Of a stretch of DNA of 64,000 bases, positions 48,041 to 55,569 are shown piece by piece. The position numbers and the translations under genes were made by a program. Each line of letters starts with the position of its first letter. Position 1 is the stretch's first letter. The notes beneath the pieces were generated by a model. The model searched no databases and was not told the DNA's origin. It saw nothing but the letters and a program-made list of their open reading frames with translations. The DNA is from Streptomyces sp. JHA26 (GTDB lineage: Bacteria; Actinomycetota; Actinomycetes; Streptomycetales; Streptomycetaceae): the NCBI RefSeq assembly GCF_002005565.1, contig NZ_BDJC01000032.1, positions 24,200 through 88,199 of the forward strand. The letters are read 5' to 3'.

Positions 48041-48838
48041 TCACCCCTCGGCGGCCGGCTCCGCGAGCTTCTCCGCGGTCCCGTCCTCCAGCTCGGCCAA
48101 CCGGGCCACCGCGTCCTCGTCCAGCCGCGCCAGTGCCCGCAGCTGCTCCGGCGTGACCCCGTCCGGCACCGGCACGGGGGCCGGGGTCCGCAGCGGCGGC
48201 TGCCAACCCTCCGCGGGCGTCCAGCGCCGTACGACGCGGGCGGGCGCGCCCGCCACCACGGTGTGGTCGGGGACCGCGCCCCGGACCACGGCGCCGGCGG
48301 CTACCACCACGTTCCGTCCGATCCGCGCGCCGGGCAGGATCACCGCGCCGGTGCCGATCCAGCAGCCGGAGCCGATCTCCACCGGCTCCATCCGGGGCCA
48401 CTGCTTGCCGATGGGCTGGTGCGGATCGTCGTAGGAGTGGTTGGTGGAGGTGACGTAGACGTACGGGCCGAAGTAGCAGTCGCTGCCGATGGTGACGGCG
48501 GTGTCCGCGATGACGTGGCTGCCGCGGCCGAGGACGACCCCGTCGCCGATGCGCAGGATCGGCTCCGGACCCAGGTCGAGGTCCGGCATGAGTCCGGCGG
48601 TCAGGGTGACCTGCTCGCCGATGATGCAGTGGGCGCCGACGTGGATCCAGGGCTCGCCGAAGACCGTGCCGAGCGGGAAGGCGAGCCGGGTGCCCGTGCC
48701 CAGCGCGCCGAAGCGGAAGCGTCCGGGGTGCGCGGCGGTGACGGAGCCGGTGCGCTGCACCCAGGCCCAGCCCGCGTGGACGGCGCGCTGCGCGAGGCGG
48801 CTGGACCAGGACGAGAACGTGTTCTTGCGCTTCGGCAC
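48041..48838 (-). CDS. Hexapeptide-repeat acyltransferase-like protein
   Basis: 265 residues from a GTG. A left-handed beta helix runs through residues ~60-200 (IHVGAHCIIGEQVTLTAG, ILRIGDGVVLGRGSHVIADTAVTIGSDCYFGPYVYVTSTNHSYDDP, IGSGCWIGTGAVILPGARIGRNVVVAAGAVVRG). It has the family loop NHSYDDP and a C-terminal helical tail rich in Glu/Ala/Leu. It resembles xenobiotic/sugar O-acetyltransferases; the acceptor is unknown. A TACCGT hexamer 6 nt before the start suggests a leaderless transcript. Confidence 0.82.
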   Translation of the reverse strand: MPKRKNTFSSWSSRLAQRAVHAGWAWVQRTGSVTAAHPGRFRFGALGTGTRLAFPLGTVFGEPWIHVGAHCIIGEQVTLTAGLMPDLDLGPEPILRIGDGVVLGRGSHVIADTAVTIGSDCYFGPYVYVTSTNHSYDDPHQPIGKQWPRMEPVEIGSGCWIGTGAVILPGARIGRNVVVAAGAVVRGAVPDHTVVAGAPARVVRRWTPAEGWQPPLRTPAPVPVPDGVTPEQLRALARLDEDAVARLAELEDGTAEKLAEPAAEG

Positions 48839-48844
48839 CCGCTC

Positions 48845-48850
48845 ACGGTA
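48845..48850 (-). promoter_or_regulatory. Leaderless-type promoter of the hexapeptide-repeat gene
   Basis: TACCGT on the minus strand, exactly 6 nt before the GTG, no ribosome site. Confidence 0.5.
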
Positions 48851-48945
48851 CTCAGCACGCGACGCGGGGGAGGCGCCCCAGGCCTGTGATCTTCACCCCA
48901 CCGGGTGGCGTACGGTGCACTGCATCACCCGACCAGGAGGCGATG

Positions 48946-49473
48946 ATGACGCAGAAGGCGCTGATCAAGGGCATCGGCGGCAGGGACCCGAAGGTGGACG
49001 CGGAGGCCTTCGTGGCGCCGACGTCCTCGGTCGTCGGGGACGTGACGCTGCACGCGGGGGCGAGCGTCTGGTACGGCGCGGTCCTGCGCGGCGACGTCGA
49101 ACGGATCACCGTCGGGGCGAGCAGCAACGTCCAGGACAACTGCACGCTCCACGCCGACCCCGGCTTCCCCGTCACGGTCGGCGAGCGCGTCTCCATCGGG
49201 CACAACGCGGTCGTGCACGGGGCGACCGTCGAGGACGACTGCCTGATCGGCATGGGCGCCACCGTCCTCAACGGCGCGGTGATCGGTGCCGGTTCGCTGG
49301 TGGCAGCCCAGGCGCTCGTCCCGCAGGGCATGCGGGTGCCGCCGGGTTCCCTGGTCGCCGGTGTGCCGGCGAAGGTGCGGCGCGAGCTGACGGAGGAGGA
49401 GCGTCAGGGCGTCACGCTGAACGGGACGATGTACGCGGAGCTGGCGAAGGCCCACGGCGAGCTCCACGACTGA
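48946..49473 (+). CDS. Gamma carbonic anhydrase family protein
   Basis: 175 residues. The ATG at 48946 is chosen over the adjacent ATG at 48943, because AGGAGG would be only 2 nt from the earlier one. Left-handed beta-helix repeats are followed by the zinc-ligand histidines in CTLHAD and SIGHNAVVHG, as in gamma-class carbonic anhydrases and YrdA proteins. Residues of the catalytic pocket (NVQDN) are kept. Active carbonic anhydrase is not assured in this subfamily. It is divergent from the other hexapeptide protein. Confidence 0.88.
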   Translation: MTQKALIKGIGGRDPKVDAEAFVAPTSSVVGDVTLHAGASVWYGAVLRGDVERITVGASSNVQDNCTLHADPGFPVTVGERVSIGHNAVVHGATVEDDCLIGMGATVLNGAVIGAGSLVAAQALVPQGMRVPPGSLVAGVPAKVRRELTEEERQGVTLNGTMYAELAKAHGELHD

Positions 49474-49505
49474 GCGGGGAGGGACGCCGAGGGCCGGCGG
49501 GCGCG

Positions 49506-50141
49506 TCAGTCGCCGGCGGTGACGGGGTCCGGTTCCGGCCGGGCCTTCGCCGCCTTGCGCCTGACGACGAGCATGGAGGCGACGCCGATGACGACCGCGG
49601 CCACCAGGCCCAGCCACGAGAAGCGCTTGAGCCAGGACTCGGCGACGACACCCACGTAGTAGATGACGGCGGTGGTGCCGCCCGCCCAGACGATGCCGCC
49701 CAGGACGTTGGCGATCAGGAACTTCCAGTAGGGCATCCGCAGCACGCCGGCCAGCGGGCCGGCGAAGATGCGCAGCAGGGCGACGAAGCGGCCGAAGAAC
49801 ACCGCCCACATGCCCCACTTCTGGAAGGACCGCTCGGCGGTGGCGATGTGCCCCTCGCTGAAGTGCTTGGGGAACTTCCTGCCCAGCCAGGCCAGCAGGG
49901 GCCGGCCGCCCTTGCGGCCGATGGCGTAGCCGATGGAGTCGCCGATCACCGCGCCAGCGCTGGCGCAGGCGCCGAGGATCACCGGGTCGACGCCGCCGTG
50001 CTGGGAGGAGAGCAGGGCCGCCGAGACCAGGATGATCTCGCCGGGCAACGGGATGCCGAGGCTCTCCAGACCGATGACCAGTCCGACGACGGCGTAGACG
50101 GCCGCCGCGGGCACCGTGTCGAGCCACTCCTGGACGTGCAA
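49506..50141 (-). CDS. DedA family membrane protein
   Basis: 211 residues from a TTG at 50141, chosen because GGAGGA lies 7 nt upstream; longer starts run into the upstream palindrome. Five hydrophobic segments and the DedA motifs GLESLGIPLPGEIILVSAALLS, GACASAGAVIGDSIGYAIGRKGG and FFGRFVALLRIFAGPLAGVLRMP are clear. DedA proteins support envelope function and membrane potential, and some members recycle undecaprenyl phosphate across the membrane. The tail ends in an Arg/Lys-rich segment. Confidence 0.9.
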   Translation of the reverse strand: MHVQEWLDTVPAAAVYAVVGLVIGLESLGIPLPGEIILVSAALLSSQHGGVDPVILGACASAGAVIGDSIGYAIGRKGGRPLLAWLGRKFPKHFSEGHIATAERSFQKWGMWAVFFGRFVALLRIFAGPLAGVLRMPYWKFLIANVLGGIVWAGGTTAVIYYVGVVAESWLKRFSWLGLVAAVVIGVASMLVVRRKAAKARPEPDPVTAGD

Positions 50142-50194
50142 CGCCGCATCCTCCGATTCGCGTCCCTGCCGCGTGCGCGGGTGCCTGCCCCGCC

Positions 50195-50234
50195 GCTTCC
50201 CGGGTGCGCCTCGATCGAGGCGCACCCGGGAAGC
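50195..50234. terminator. Perfect 40-bp palindrome between DedA and the thioesterase gene
   Basis: Arms 50195-50214 and 50215-50234 are perfect reverse complements with no loop (centre TCGATCGA). On the minus strand it lies 48 bp after the hotdog thioesterase stop and before DedA, so a strong hairpin terminator is likely. The length is unusual and could also mark a recombination or protein-binding site. Confidence 0.7.
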
Positions 50235-50281
50235 CTACCGGTCCGCGCGGCCGTTCCGGGCCCCGGCCGTGGACGCGGGGC

Positions 50282-50734
50282 TCAGCCGTTGGGCCGCAGG
50301 GTCCACACCACGGTCATCTCCCCCGTCACCGCCCCGTCCTCGCGCCGGATGGCGACGCTCACCGGGAACTCGGGGCGCTTGCCCTCGTCCAGTTCCGCGA
50401 CGACCTCGGCGATCGGCCGGCCGAGGGTCGCGGTGGCGGTGACCGGGCCCAGGGCGATCTTCTTGAACGCGATCTCGGCGGTGACCGGCAGCGGCACGGC
50501 GCGGGAGAGCTGGTCGCCGAAGGCGGCCAGGACGATCGCGCCGCTGGCCGACTCGCCCAGCGTGAACATGGCTCCGGCGTGCGGCCCGCCGACGTGGTTG
50601 CGGTACTCGCTCTGGTCCGGCAGGGCCAGGACCGCCTTCTCGGGGGTGGTCTCCAGGTACTCGAGGTTCAGGGTCCGGACCATCGGCACCGTGGCGGCGA
50701 GCAACTCGCCGATCGACATCTGATCTGCGCTCAT
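50282..50734 (-). CDS. Hotdog-fold thioesterase-like protein (PaaI/DUF4442 type)
   Basis: 150 residues. The hotdog core is RNHVGGPHAGAMFTLGESASGAIVLAAFGDQLSRAVPLPVTAEIAFKKIALGPVTATATLG, where the NHVGGPHAGA stretch corresponds to the acyl-binding helix of PaaI-like proteins. It has the usual length but no obvious active acid. Acyl-CoA hydrolysis is inferred from the family. It is transcribed leaderless (TAACCT-N6-ATG) and ends in a very strong hairpin. Confidence 0.82.
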   Translation of the reverse strand: MSADQMSIGELLAATVPMVRTLNLEYLETTPEKAVLALPDQSEYRNHVGGPHAGAMFTLGESASGAIVLAAFGDQLSRAVPLPVTAEIAFKKIALGPVTATATLGRPIAEVVAELDEGKRPEFPVSVAIRREDGAVTGEMTVVWTLRPNG

Positions 50735-50740
50735 GACAGC

Positions 50741-50746
50741 AGGTTA
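50741..50746 (-). promoter_or_regulatory. Leaderless-type promoter of the hotdog thioesterase gene
   Basis: TAACCT on the minus strand, 6 nt before the ATG, no ribosome site. Confidence 0.5.
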
Positions 50747-50790
50747 CCCACGAGTAGCTTGTGGGGGCCAGACCCTTCCGGTGATCACCG

Positions 50791-50796
50791 TATGCT
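50791..50796 (+). promoter_or_regulatory. -10 element of the first MWPG protein gene
   Basis: TATGCT, ending 8 nt before the ATG, no ribosome site. The paralog downstream has TAGGGT at the same 8-nt distance. Confidence 0.45.
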
Positions 50797-50804
50797 TGCC
50801 GCCC

Positions 50805-51770
50805 ATGTGGCCAGGAGAGCAGCCGTCCGCCGGAGGTCCGCACCCCGGACAGCCGAACCCGTACCAGCGGCCCACCCCGCACCCCGGACAGCCGAACCCG
50901 TACCAGCAGCCCACCCCGCCCGCTCCGTGGAACGCCCCCACGGTCACGGCGGGCCCGCCGTCCGGCGGCGGACCGGGCGGACGCCGCACGAAGGTGGCGG
51001 CCGTCGTCGCCGCCACGGCCGTGGTGGTGGCCGCCGCCGTGACCGGGGCCGTCCTCCTGGGCGGCGGCGAGGACGACCGGGCCGAACCGGATCCGGCCGC
51101 CTCGTCGGCGTCCGCGTCCGCCCCCTCGCCCTCCGGCGACGGCGACCCGCGGAACACGGACGACGCCCCGCGGCCGCTCGTCCCCGGCTGGAACACCGTG
51201 GTGAACCCGGATCTCGGTGTCGCCTTCGACGTACCGGCCTCCTGGAAGCGGCAGTCGGCCGACTGGGTCAGCTTCGTCTCGGACGACGCGGACCCCGACG
51301 ACAAGCCCTTGATCGGCATGAGGGCCCCGGCCGTGCTCGAGGAGGAGTGGTGCGCCTCGGACGACGACGGGGACGGCTCGGTCGACCACACGCCCCTGGC
51401 CTCCGCCGGCACGCGGGGCAACGACGGTGCACGCAGCACCGAGGAGATCGCCCGGTCCGACTCGGCGGCGTGGGTCTACGGGGCGTTCACCCAGCCCGAC
51501 CGGAAGAAGATCACGACGGAGCCGGCGGTCTCCTTCACCACCACCTCCGGCATCACGGGCAGCCTGGCCACCTCCCGGTCGGCCGGGGTCGCGAAGAAGG
51601 GCAGGTGCGACGTGGACGGCAAGGCCACGACGTTCGCCTTCACGTCCGCCGACGGCGACCTCGTCTCCTGGTCGTTCGTCGGCCCGGCGCGGGTCGGCGA
51701 CGAGGTGCCGGACGCGACGGTACGGAAGATCGCGGCCACCGTCCGGGAGTTCACGCCGTCGGGCTCCTGA
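50805..51770 (+). CDS. Membrane-anchored MWPG-type protein, first of two paralogs
   Basis: 321 residues. It starts MWPGEQPS and has a Pro/Gln-rich cytoplasmic N-terminus with a 13-residue tandem repeat (HPGQPNPYQ-x-PTP, two copies), one transmembrane helix (VAAVVAATAVVVAAAVTGAVLLGGG, residues ~65-90), an acidic Ser/Pro linker and an extracellular C-terminal domain of ~180 residues (WNTVVNPDLGVAFDVPASWKRQ through EFTPSGS). The C-terminal domain has one conserved Cys pair in EEEWCASD and KGRCDVDG. Function unknown; possibly a cell-surface or lipid-binding sensor. The next gene encodes a clear paralog. Confidence 0.7.
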   Translation: MWPGEQPSAGGPHPGQPNPYQRPTPHPGQPNPYQQPTPPAPWNAPTVTAGPPSGGGPGGRRTKVAAVVAATAVVVAAAVTGAVLLGGGEDDRAEPDPAASSASASAPSPSGDGDPRNTDDAPRPLVPGWNTVVNPDLGVAFDVPASWKRQSADWVSFVSDDADPDDKPLIGMRAPAVLEEEWCASDDDGDGSVDHTPLASAGTRGNDGARSTEEIARSDSAAWVYGAFTQPDRKKITTEPAVSFTTTSGITGSLATSRSAGVAKKGRCDVDGKATTFAFTSADGDLVSWSFVGPARVGDEVPDATVRKIAATVREFTPSGS

Positions 51771-51856
51771 GGAACCACGGCACGGCCGGCCGCGCCGGAC
51801 CGGCTTCGGTACGGCCCCGACGAGGCCCGGTGACCGAATCGTGTCCGGTGCCGCAC

Positions 51857-51862
51857 TAGGGT
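51857..51862 (+). promoter_or_regulatory. -10 element of the second MWPG protein gene
   Basis: TAGGGT, ending 8 nt before the ATG, no ribosome site; each paralog therefore has its own start signal. Confidence 0.45.
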
Positions 51863-51870
51863 GACTGCCC

Positions 51871-52896
51871 ATGTGGCCAGGACAGCAGCCGCCCGGGGGC
51901 GAGCAGAATCCGCAGAACAACCCGTACCAGCAGCCGGGATACCAGCAGCCGAATCCGTACCAGCAGCCCGGCTATCAGCAGCAGCCCGGTCCGTACGGAC
52001 AGCAGCCGCAGTGGGACGCCGGTCGGCCCCCGGGCAGGCCGGAGCCGGCGACCGTCGTCGGCGGTGGCAGCGGCGGCGGTGGCGGCAACCGGACGAAACT
52101 GGTCGCGATCGTCGCGGCGCTCGCCGTGGTGGTGACCGCCGGTGTGACCGGATTCCTGGTGCTGGGCGGCGACAAGGACGACAAGGCCGACGGCGGCAAG
52201 GGCACGAAGCCGTCCGCGAGCACGTCCGGGACCCCGACGGCCGGTCCGAGCGCCTCCGGCGACGACAACCCGCGCGCCGGCGGCGACGAACTGAAGCCGA
52301 CCGTCGAGGGCTGGAAGGTCGTCGCCAACCCGCGCTTCGGCACGCTGTTCGACGTGCCCGCCGACTGGGAGATCGACAGCACCGACACGAGCGTCGGCTT
52401 CGAGTGGGAGAAGGACGGGGAGACGGACCGCACCACCGTCACCGCCCCGGCCTACCTCAAGTCCGAGTGGTGCACCGAGGACGCGAACAAGGACGGCCGC
52501 AAGGAGAGCACCGCCCTCGCCACCGCCGGCACCCGTGGTGAGGACGGTGCCAAGGACACCGCCATGGCGGCCGAGACCCGGGTGCCCTGGTGGATCTACG
52601 GCGGCTACACGGAGCCGGACATGAAGAGCGTCAAGTACGACAAGCCGAAGGACTACACCACGGCCTCCGGCATCAAGGGCAGCCTCGCCACGGCCCACTC
52701 GGAGGGCACCCCGCAGAAGGGGAAGTGCGACAGCGAGGGCAAGGCGATCACCTTCGCGTTCAAGAACGGCGCGGGCAACTACGTCACCTGGAACCTCTAC
52801 GGCGCCAAGGGCGTCAAGGACGAGATCCCCGAGGCGACGGTCCAGAAGATCCTGAGCACCGTGCGCCTGACCGAGGACCCGCCGACGGAGGCCTGA
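51871..52896 (+). CDS. Membrane-anchored MWPG-type protein, second paralog
   Basis: 341 residues: MWPGQQPP, then a Gln/Pro/Tyr-rich repeat stretch (NPYQQPGYQQ type), one transmembrane helix (LVAIVAALAVVVTAGVTGFLVLGG), a linker and a C-terminal domain closely matching the upstream paralog (WKVVANPRFGTLFDVPADWEID; SEWCTEDANKDGRKESTALATAGTRGEDGA; ASGIKGSLATAHSEGTPQKGKCDSEGKAITFAF). Both paired cysteines are kept. The N-terminal tail differs more than the domain. Likely same membrane topology; function unknown. Confidence 0.7.
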   Translation: MWPGQQPPGGEQNPQNNPYQQPGYQQPNPYQQPGYQQQPGPYGQQPQWDAGRPPGRPEPATVVGGGSGGGGGNRTKLVAIVAALAVVVTAGVTGFLVLGGDKDDKADGGKGTKPSASTSGTPTAGPSASGDDNPRAGGDELKPTVEGWKVVANPRFGTLFDVPADWEIDSTDTSVGFEWEKDGETDRTTVTAPAYLKSEWCTEDANKDGRKESTALATAGTRGEDGAKDTAMAAETRVPWWIYGGYTEPDMKSVKYDKPKDYTTASGIKGSLATAHSEGTPQKGKCDSEGKAITFAFKNGAGNYVTWNLYGAKGVKDEIPEATVQKILSTVRLTEDPPTEA

Positions 52897-52923
52897 GACC
52901 CGTCGGCGTCCGGCACCCGCCGC

Positions 52924-53769
52924 TCAGCCGATGCCGAACGCCCCGGCGGGAGGCTCGGGCGACGGCAGGGCGTCCTCGTCCCGCACCGGCCGCGCGTCGC
53001 CGATGAAGTCCCGCAGGGCCGGCCCGTGTTCGACGCGGGCCGGGAAGGCGTCGGCGGCGGTGCGCCGGGCCAGCGCGGCCGTGTCGAAGGGCCGGTGCGC
53101 GGCGACGAGCACGGCGTTGCCGAAACGGCGTCCGCGCAGCACTCCCGGTTCGGCGACGAGCGCCAGTTCCTCGAAGAGCGTGACGAAGGCGGCGAGTTGC
53201 GACCGCAGGAACGCGAACGGCGCCGCGTCGGCGAGGTTGGCCAGGTAGACGCCGTCGCGCCGCAGGACCCGCTCGGCCTCGTGGGCCCACGCGAGGGACG
53301 TCAGGTGCGCGGGCACGCGGGAGCCGCCGAAGACGTCGGCGACGAGGACGTCGGCCGAGTCCGCGGGCGCCGCCTCCAGCCAGGCCCGGGCGTCCGCGCC
53401 GTGCACGGTGATGCCGGCGCGGTCCGGCAGCGGCAGGTGCTCGGCGACCAGGTCCAGCAGACCGAGGTCGGCCTCCACGACGTCCTGCCTCGAGCCGGGC
53501 CGGGTCACGGCCACGTACCGGGGCAGGGTGAGCGCGCCCCCGCCGAGGTGCAGCACGTCCAGCGGGCGGCCCGGCTCCGCCACGGTGTCCAGGGCGTGGC
53601 CGAGCCGTCGCGCGTACTCGAACTCCAGGTGGGCCGGCTCGTCCAGGTCGACGTACGACTGCGGCGCCCCGTCGACGGTGAGCAGCCAGGCCCGCGGCCG
53701 GTCGACGTCGGGCATGAGCTTCACGGTGCCGTGGTCGGTGACGCGGCTGACGGGTATGGCTTCGTTCAC
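52924..53769 (-). CDS. Spermidine-synthase-like SAM-binding protein
   Basis: 281 residues from a GTG with GGGAGG close upstream. The fold matches the SpeE/methyltransferase family: DGAPQSYVDLDEPAHLEFEYARRLGHALD, LDVLHLGGGALTLPRYVAVTRPGSRQDVVEADLGLLDLVAEHL, then VLVADVFGGSRVPAHLTSLAW. The key acidic proton-acceptor of true spermidine synthases appears as DVFGG (family variation). Real polyamine synthesis is doubtful; such fused-spermidine-synthase-like proteins are often of unknown function. The C-terminus is Pro/Ala-rich. Confidence 0.75.
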   Translation of the reverse strand: MNEAIPVSRVTDHGTVKLMPDVDRPRAWLLTVDGAPQSYVDLDEPAHLEFEYARRLGHALDTVAEPGRPLDVLHLGGGALTLPRYVAVTRPGSRQDVVEADLGLLDLVAEHLPLPDRAGITVHGADARAWLEAAPADSADVLVADVFGGSRVPAHLTSLAWAHEAERVLRRDGVYLANLADAAPFAFLRSQLAAFVTLFEELALVAEPGVLRGRRFGNAVLVAAHRPFDTAALARRTAADAFPARVEHGPALRDFIGDARPVRDEDALPSPEPPAGAFGIG

Positions 53770-53811
53770 CCTCCCATTGTGCCGGTGGGCGGCGCCCTCG
53801 TCCGGCGGCGG

Positions 53812-54549
53812 TCACCGCCCCCGGTGCCACGGGCCGATGTTCCGCAGCGCCTCCCGCGCGGACAGCGGGGCGAGAACCTGCCTGTGCGCGGCCACGAAGG
53901 CGCGTACGGCGCCGGGGTCGGTCTTCGCATATTCGCGCAGGCACCAGCCGATGGCCTTGCGGACGAAGAAGTCGGGGTGGCCGGACCGGCGCAGGCAGTA
54001 GCCGAAGAGGCGGTCCGTGTCGGTGCGTTCCCGGTGGCGCAGCTGGTGGAGCAGTGCGGCGCGGACCAGCCAGAGGTCGTCGTCCGCGATCCAGGCGTCC
54101 ATGTCGGCCGTGAGGCCGCGATCGGCCGCGACCAGCCCTCCGACGACGTGTGCGGCGAGCAGGTCGACGGTGTCCCACCAGGGGACGGTGGTGAGCAGGT
54201 GCCGGACCACCGGGAGGAAACCGGAAGAGCAATGCGTCACATGACGGCGCAGCAGATCGACGGCGAAGTAGTGGTACTCGCGCTCGGGCAGCCGCCAGCA
54301 GCGCAGCGCGATCGCGGTGCAGTCCGCCTCGCCGGGGCGGGGCAGGCCGTCCAGGACCGCGCGGGACAGGGTACGGCGAACAGGCGTGGTCAGGCCCAGG
54401 AAGGGGGCCACGTCCTTCATGTACGCCCGCATCGCCACGGCCCGCCCGGGATCGGCGGCGCCGGCGTACGCGGCGGTGAGCCGCTCCAGCACCGTGTCGG
54501 CGAGAGGGCTGTGCGGCACGTCCGGGATCGCCGTGTCTGTGACGCTCAT
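53812..54549 (-). CDS. DNA alkylation repair protein, AlkD-like
   Basis: 245 residues from the ATG at 54549, preferred over an upstream GTG at 54576. Helical HEAT-like repeats typical of AlkD: RAVAMRAYMKDVAPFLGLTTPVRRTLSR, LRCWRLPEREYHYFAVDLLRRH, TVPWWDTVDLLAAHVVGGLV and SGHPDFFVRKAIGWCLREYAKTDP, the latter containing the conserved segment that packs against DNA. AlkD glycosylases excise N3- and N7-alkylpurines. It has no obvious operon partners and is divergent from the VTT gene. Confidence 0.85.
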   Translation of the reverse strand: MSVTDTAIPDVPHSPLADTVLERLTAAYAGAADPGRAVAMRAYMKDVAPFLGLTTPVRRTLSRAVLDGLPRPGEADCTAIALRCWRLPEREYHYFAVDLLRRHVTHCSSGFLPVVRHLLTTVPWWDTVDLLAAHVVGGLVAADRGLTADMDAWIADDDLWLVRAALLHQLRHRERTDTDRLFGYCLRRSGHPDFFVRKAIGWCLREYAKTDPGAVRAFVAAHRQVLAPLSAREALRNIGPWHRGR

Positions 54550-54586
54550 GAGACGCACCCTACGGCGATCACACACATATGTCGGT

Positions 54587-54592
54587 TAGTGT
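54587..54592 (+). promoter_or_regulatory. Leaderless-type promoter of the VTT protein gene
   Basis: TAGTGT, exactly 6 nt before the ATG at 54599, no ribosome site. Confidence 0.5.
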
Positions 54593-54598
54593 CACCGG

Positions 54599-55378
54599 AT
54601 GCTCGATGCCACCACCCGCTCTGGGGGCACCATCACGGCCTCTCCCCGGGCCGCCGCGACGGAGCTCGCCGTCGCCGCCGCCACCGGGCCCGTCGCACCG
54701 ACCGGTCTCACCGCCCGCGTGACGAGAGTCCTGCTCTCCCCGTGGTCCCGTTTCTCCCTGCTCGTCGCCCTGCTCGCGTCGGCCGGGACGGCGGTGGTGC
54801 TGTTCCAGCCGCAGCGGTTGCTGACGAACGGCTGGCCGCCACAGCTCGGAGGCGCCGCCGCGGCGGTCGCCTACGCGGTGGCGTACGGGCTGTGCACCGT
54901 CGCCTTCGTACCGCGTCCGCTGCTGAACCTGGCCGCGGGCGCCCTGTTCGGCTCGCAGCTGGGCCTCGCCGCCGCCCTGGCGGGAACGGTCCTGGGCGCC
55001 GGGGTCGCCTTCTGCCTGGGCCGGGTGCTGGGCCAGGAGGCGCTGCGTCCGCTGCTGCGGGGCAAGTGGCTGAAGGCCGCGGACGGGCAGCTCAGTCGGC
55101 ACGGTTTCCGCTCGATGCTGGCGGCGCGGCTGTTCCCGGGGGTGCCGTTCGCCGCCGCCAACTACTGCGCGGCCGTCTCGCGCATGGGCCTGCTGCCGTT
55201 CCTGCTGGCGACGGCCCTCGGGTCGATCCCGAACACCGCCGCCTACGCCGTCGCCGGGGCCCGCGCCTCGACGCCGACCTCCCCGGCCTTCCTGATCGCC
55301 CTGGCCTGCATCGCCCTGCCGGGGCTGGCGGGTGCCGTGGTGGCCTGGCGCAAGCGTCACCGGCTGCGCGGACGCTGA
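54599..55378 (+). CDS. TVP38/TMEM64 (VTT domain) membrane protein
   Basis: 259 residues. After a ~45-residue cytoplasmic stretch come about six hydrophobic segments with the VTT motifs: PLLNLAAGALFGSQLGLAAALAGTVLGAGVAFCLGRVLGQ, the reentrant loop AARLFPGVPFAAANYCAAVSRMG and ATALGSIPNTAAYAVAGAR. VTT proteins are relatives of DedA and are linked to lipid transport across the membrane. A leaderless-type start precedes it, and it ends in a strong hairpin before uppP. Confidence 0.87.
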   Translation: MLDATTRSGGTITASPRAAATELAVAAATGPVAPTGLTARVTRVLLSPWSRFSLLVALLASAGTAVVLFQPQRLLTNGWPPQLGGAAAAVAYAVAYGLCTVAFVPRPLLNLAAGALFGSQLGLAAALAGTVLGAGVAFCLGRVLGQEALRPLLRGKWLKAADGQLSRHGFRSMLAARLFPGVPFAAANYCAAVSRMGLLPFLLATALGSIPNTAAYAVAGARASTPTSPAFLIALACIALPGLAGAVVAWRKRHRLRGR

Positions 55379-55401
55379 CGGAGGTCCGTCCGGGCCGATG
55401 A

Positions 55402-55443
55402 GGGGTGAGGGGGCCCGGGCCACCGACCGGACCCCCTCACCCC
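55402..55443 (+). terminator. Hairpin terminator after the VTT gene
   Basis: Perfect 12-bp stem, GGGGTGAGGGGG (55402-55413) with CCCCCTCACCCC (55432-55443), and an 18-nt loop. It lies 23 bp after the VTT stop and before uppP. Confidence 0.65.
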
Positions 55444-55569
55444 CTGTCGTCCGGCCTTCATTTCGGGGCGCTACGCTGCCCCTCGACACGCCTGATCCTG
55501 ATCACCGCGGACGGTGGCTCGGTGTGTCCATCGACTGTTTCTCGATCGGCACTTGGACTCCGCAACCTC

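Noticed and set aside
47759..48889. A 376-codon plus-strand frame between the XRE gene and the hexapeptide protein
   Set aside because: Most of it is antisense to the hexapeptide-repeat gene and the rest is Arg/Gly-rich with no start signal.
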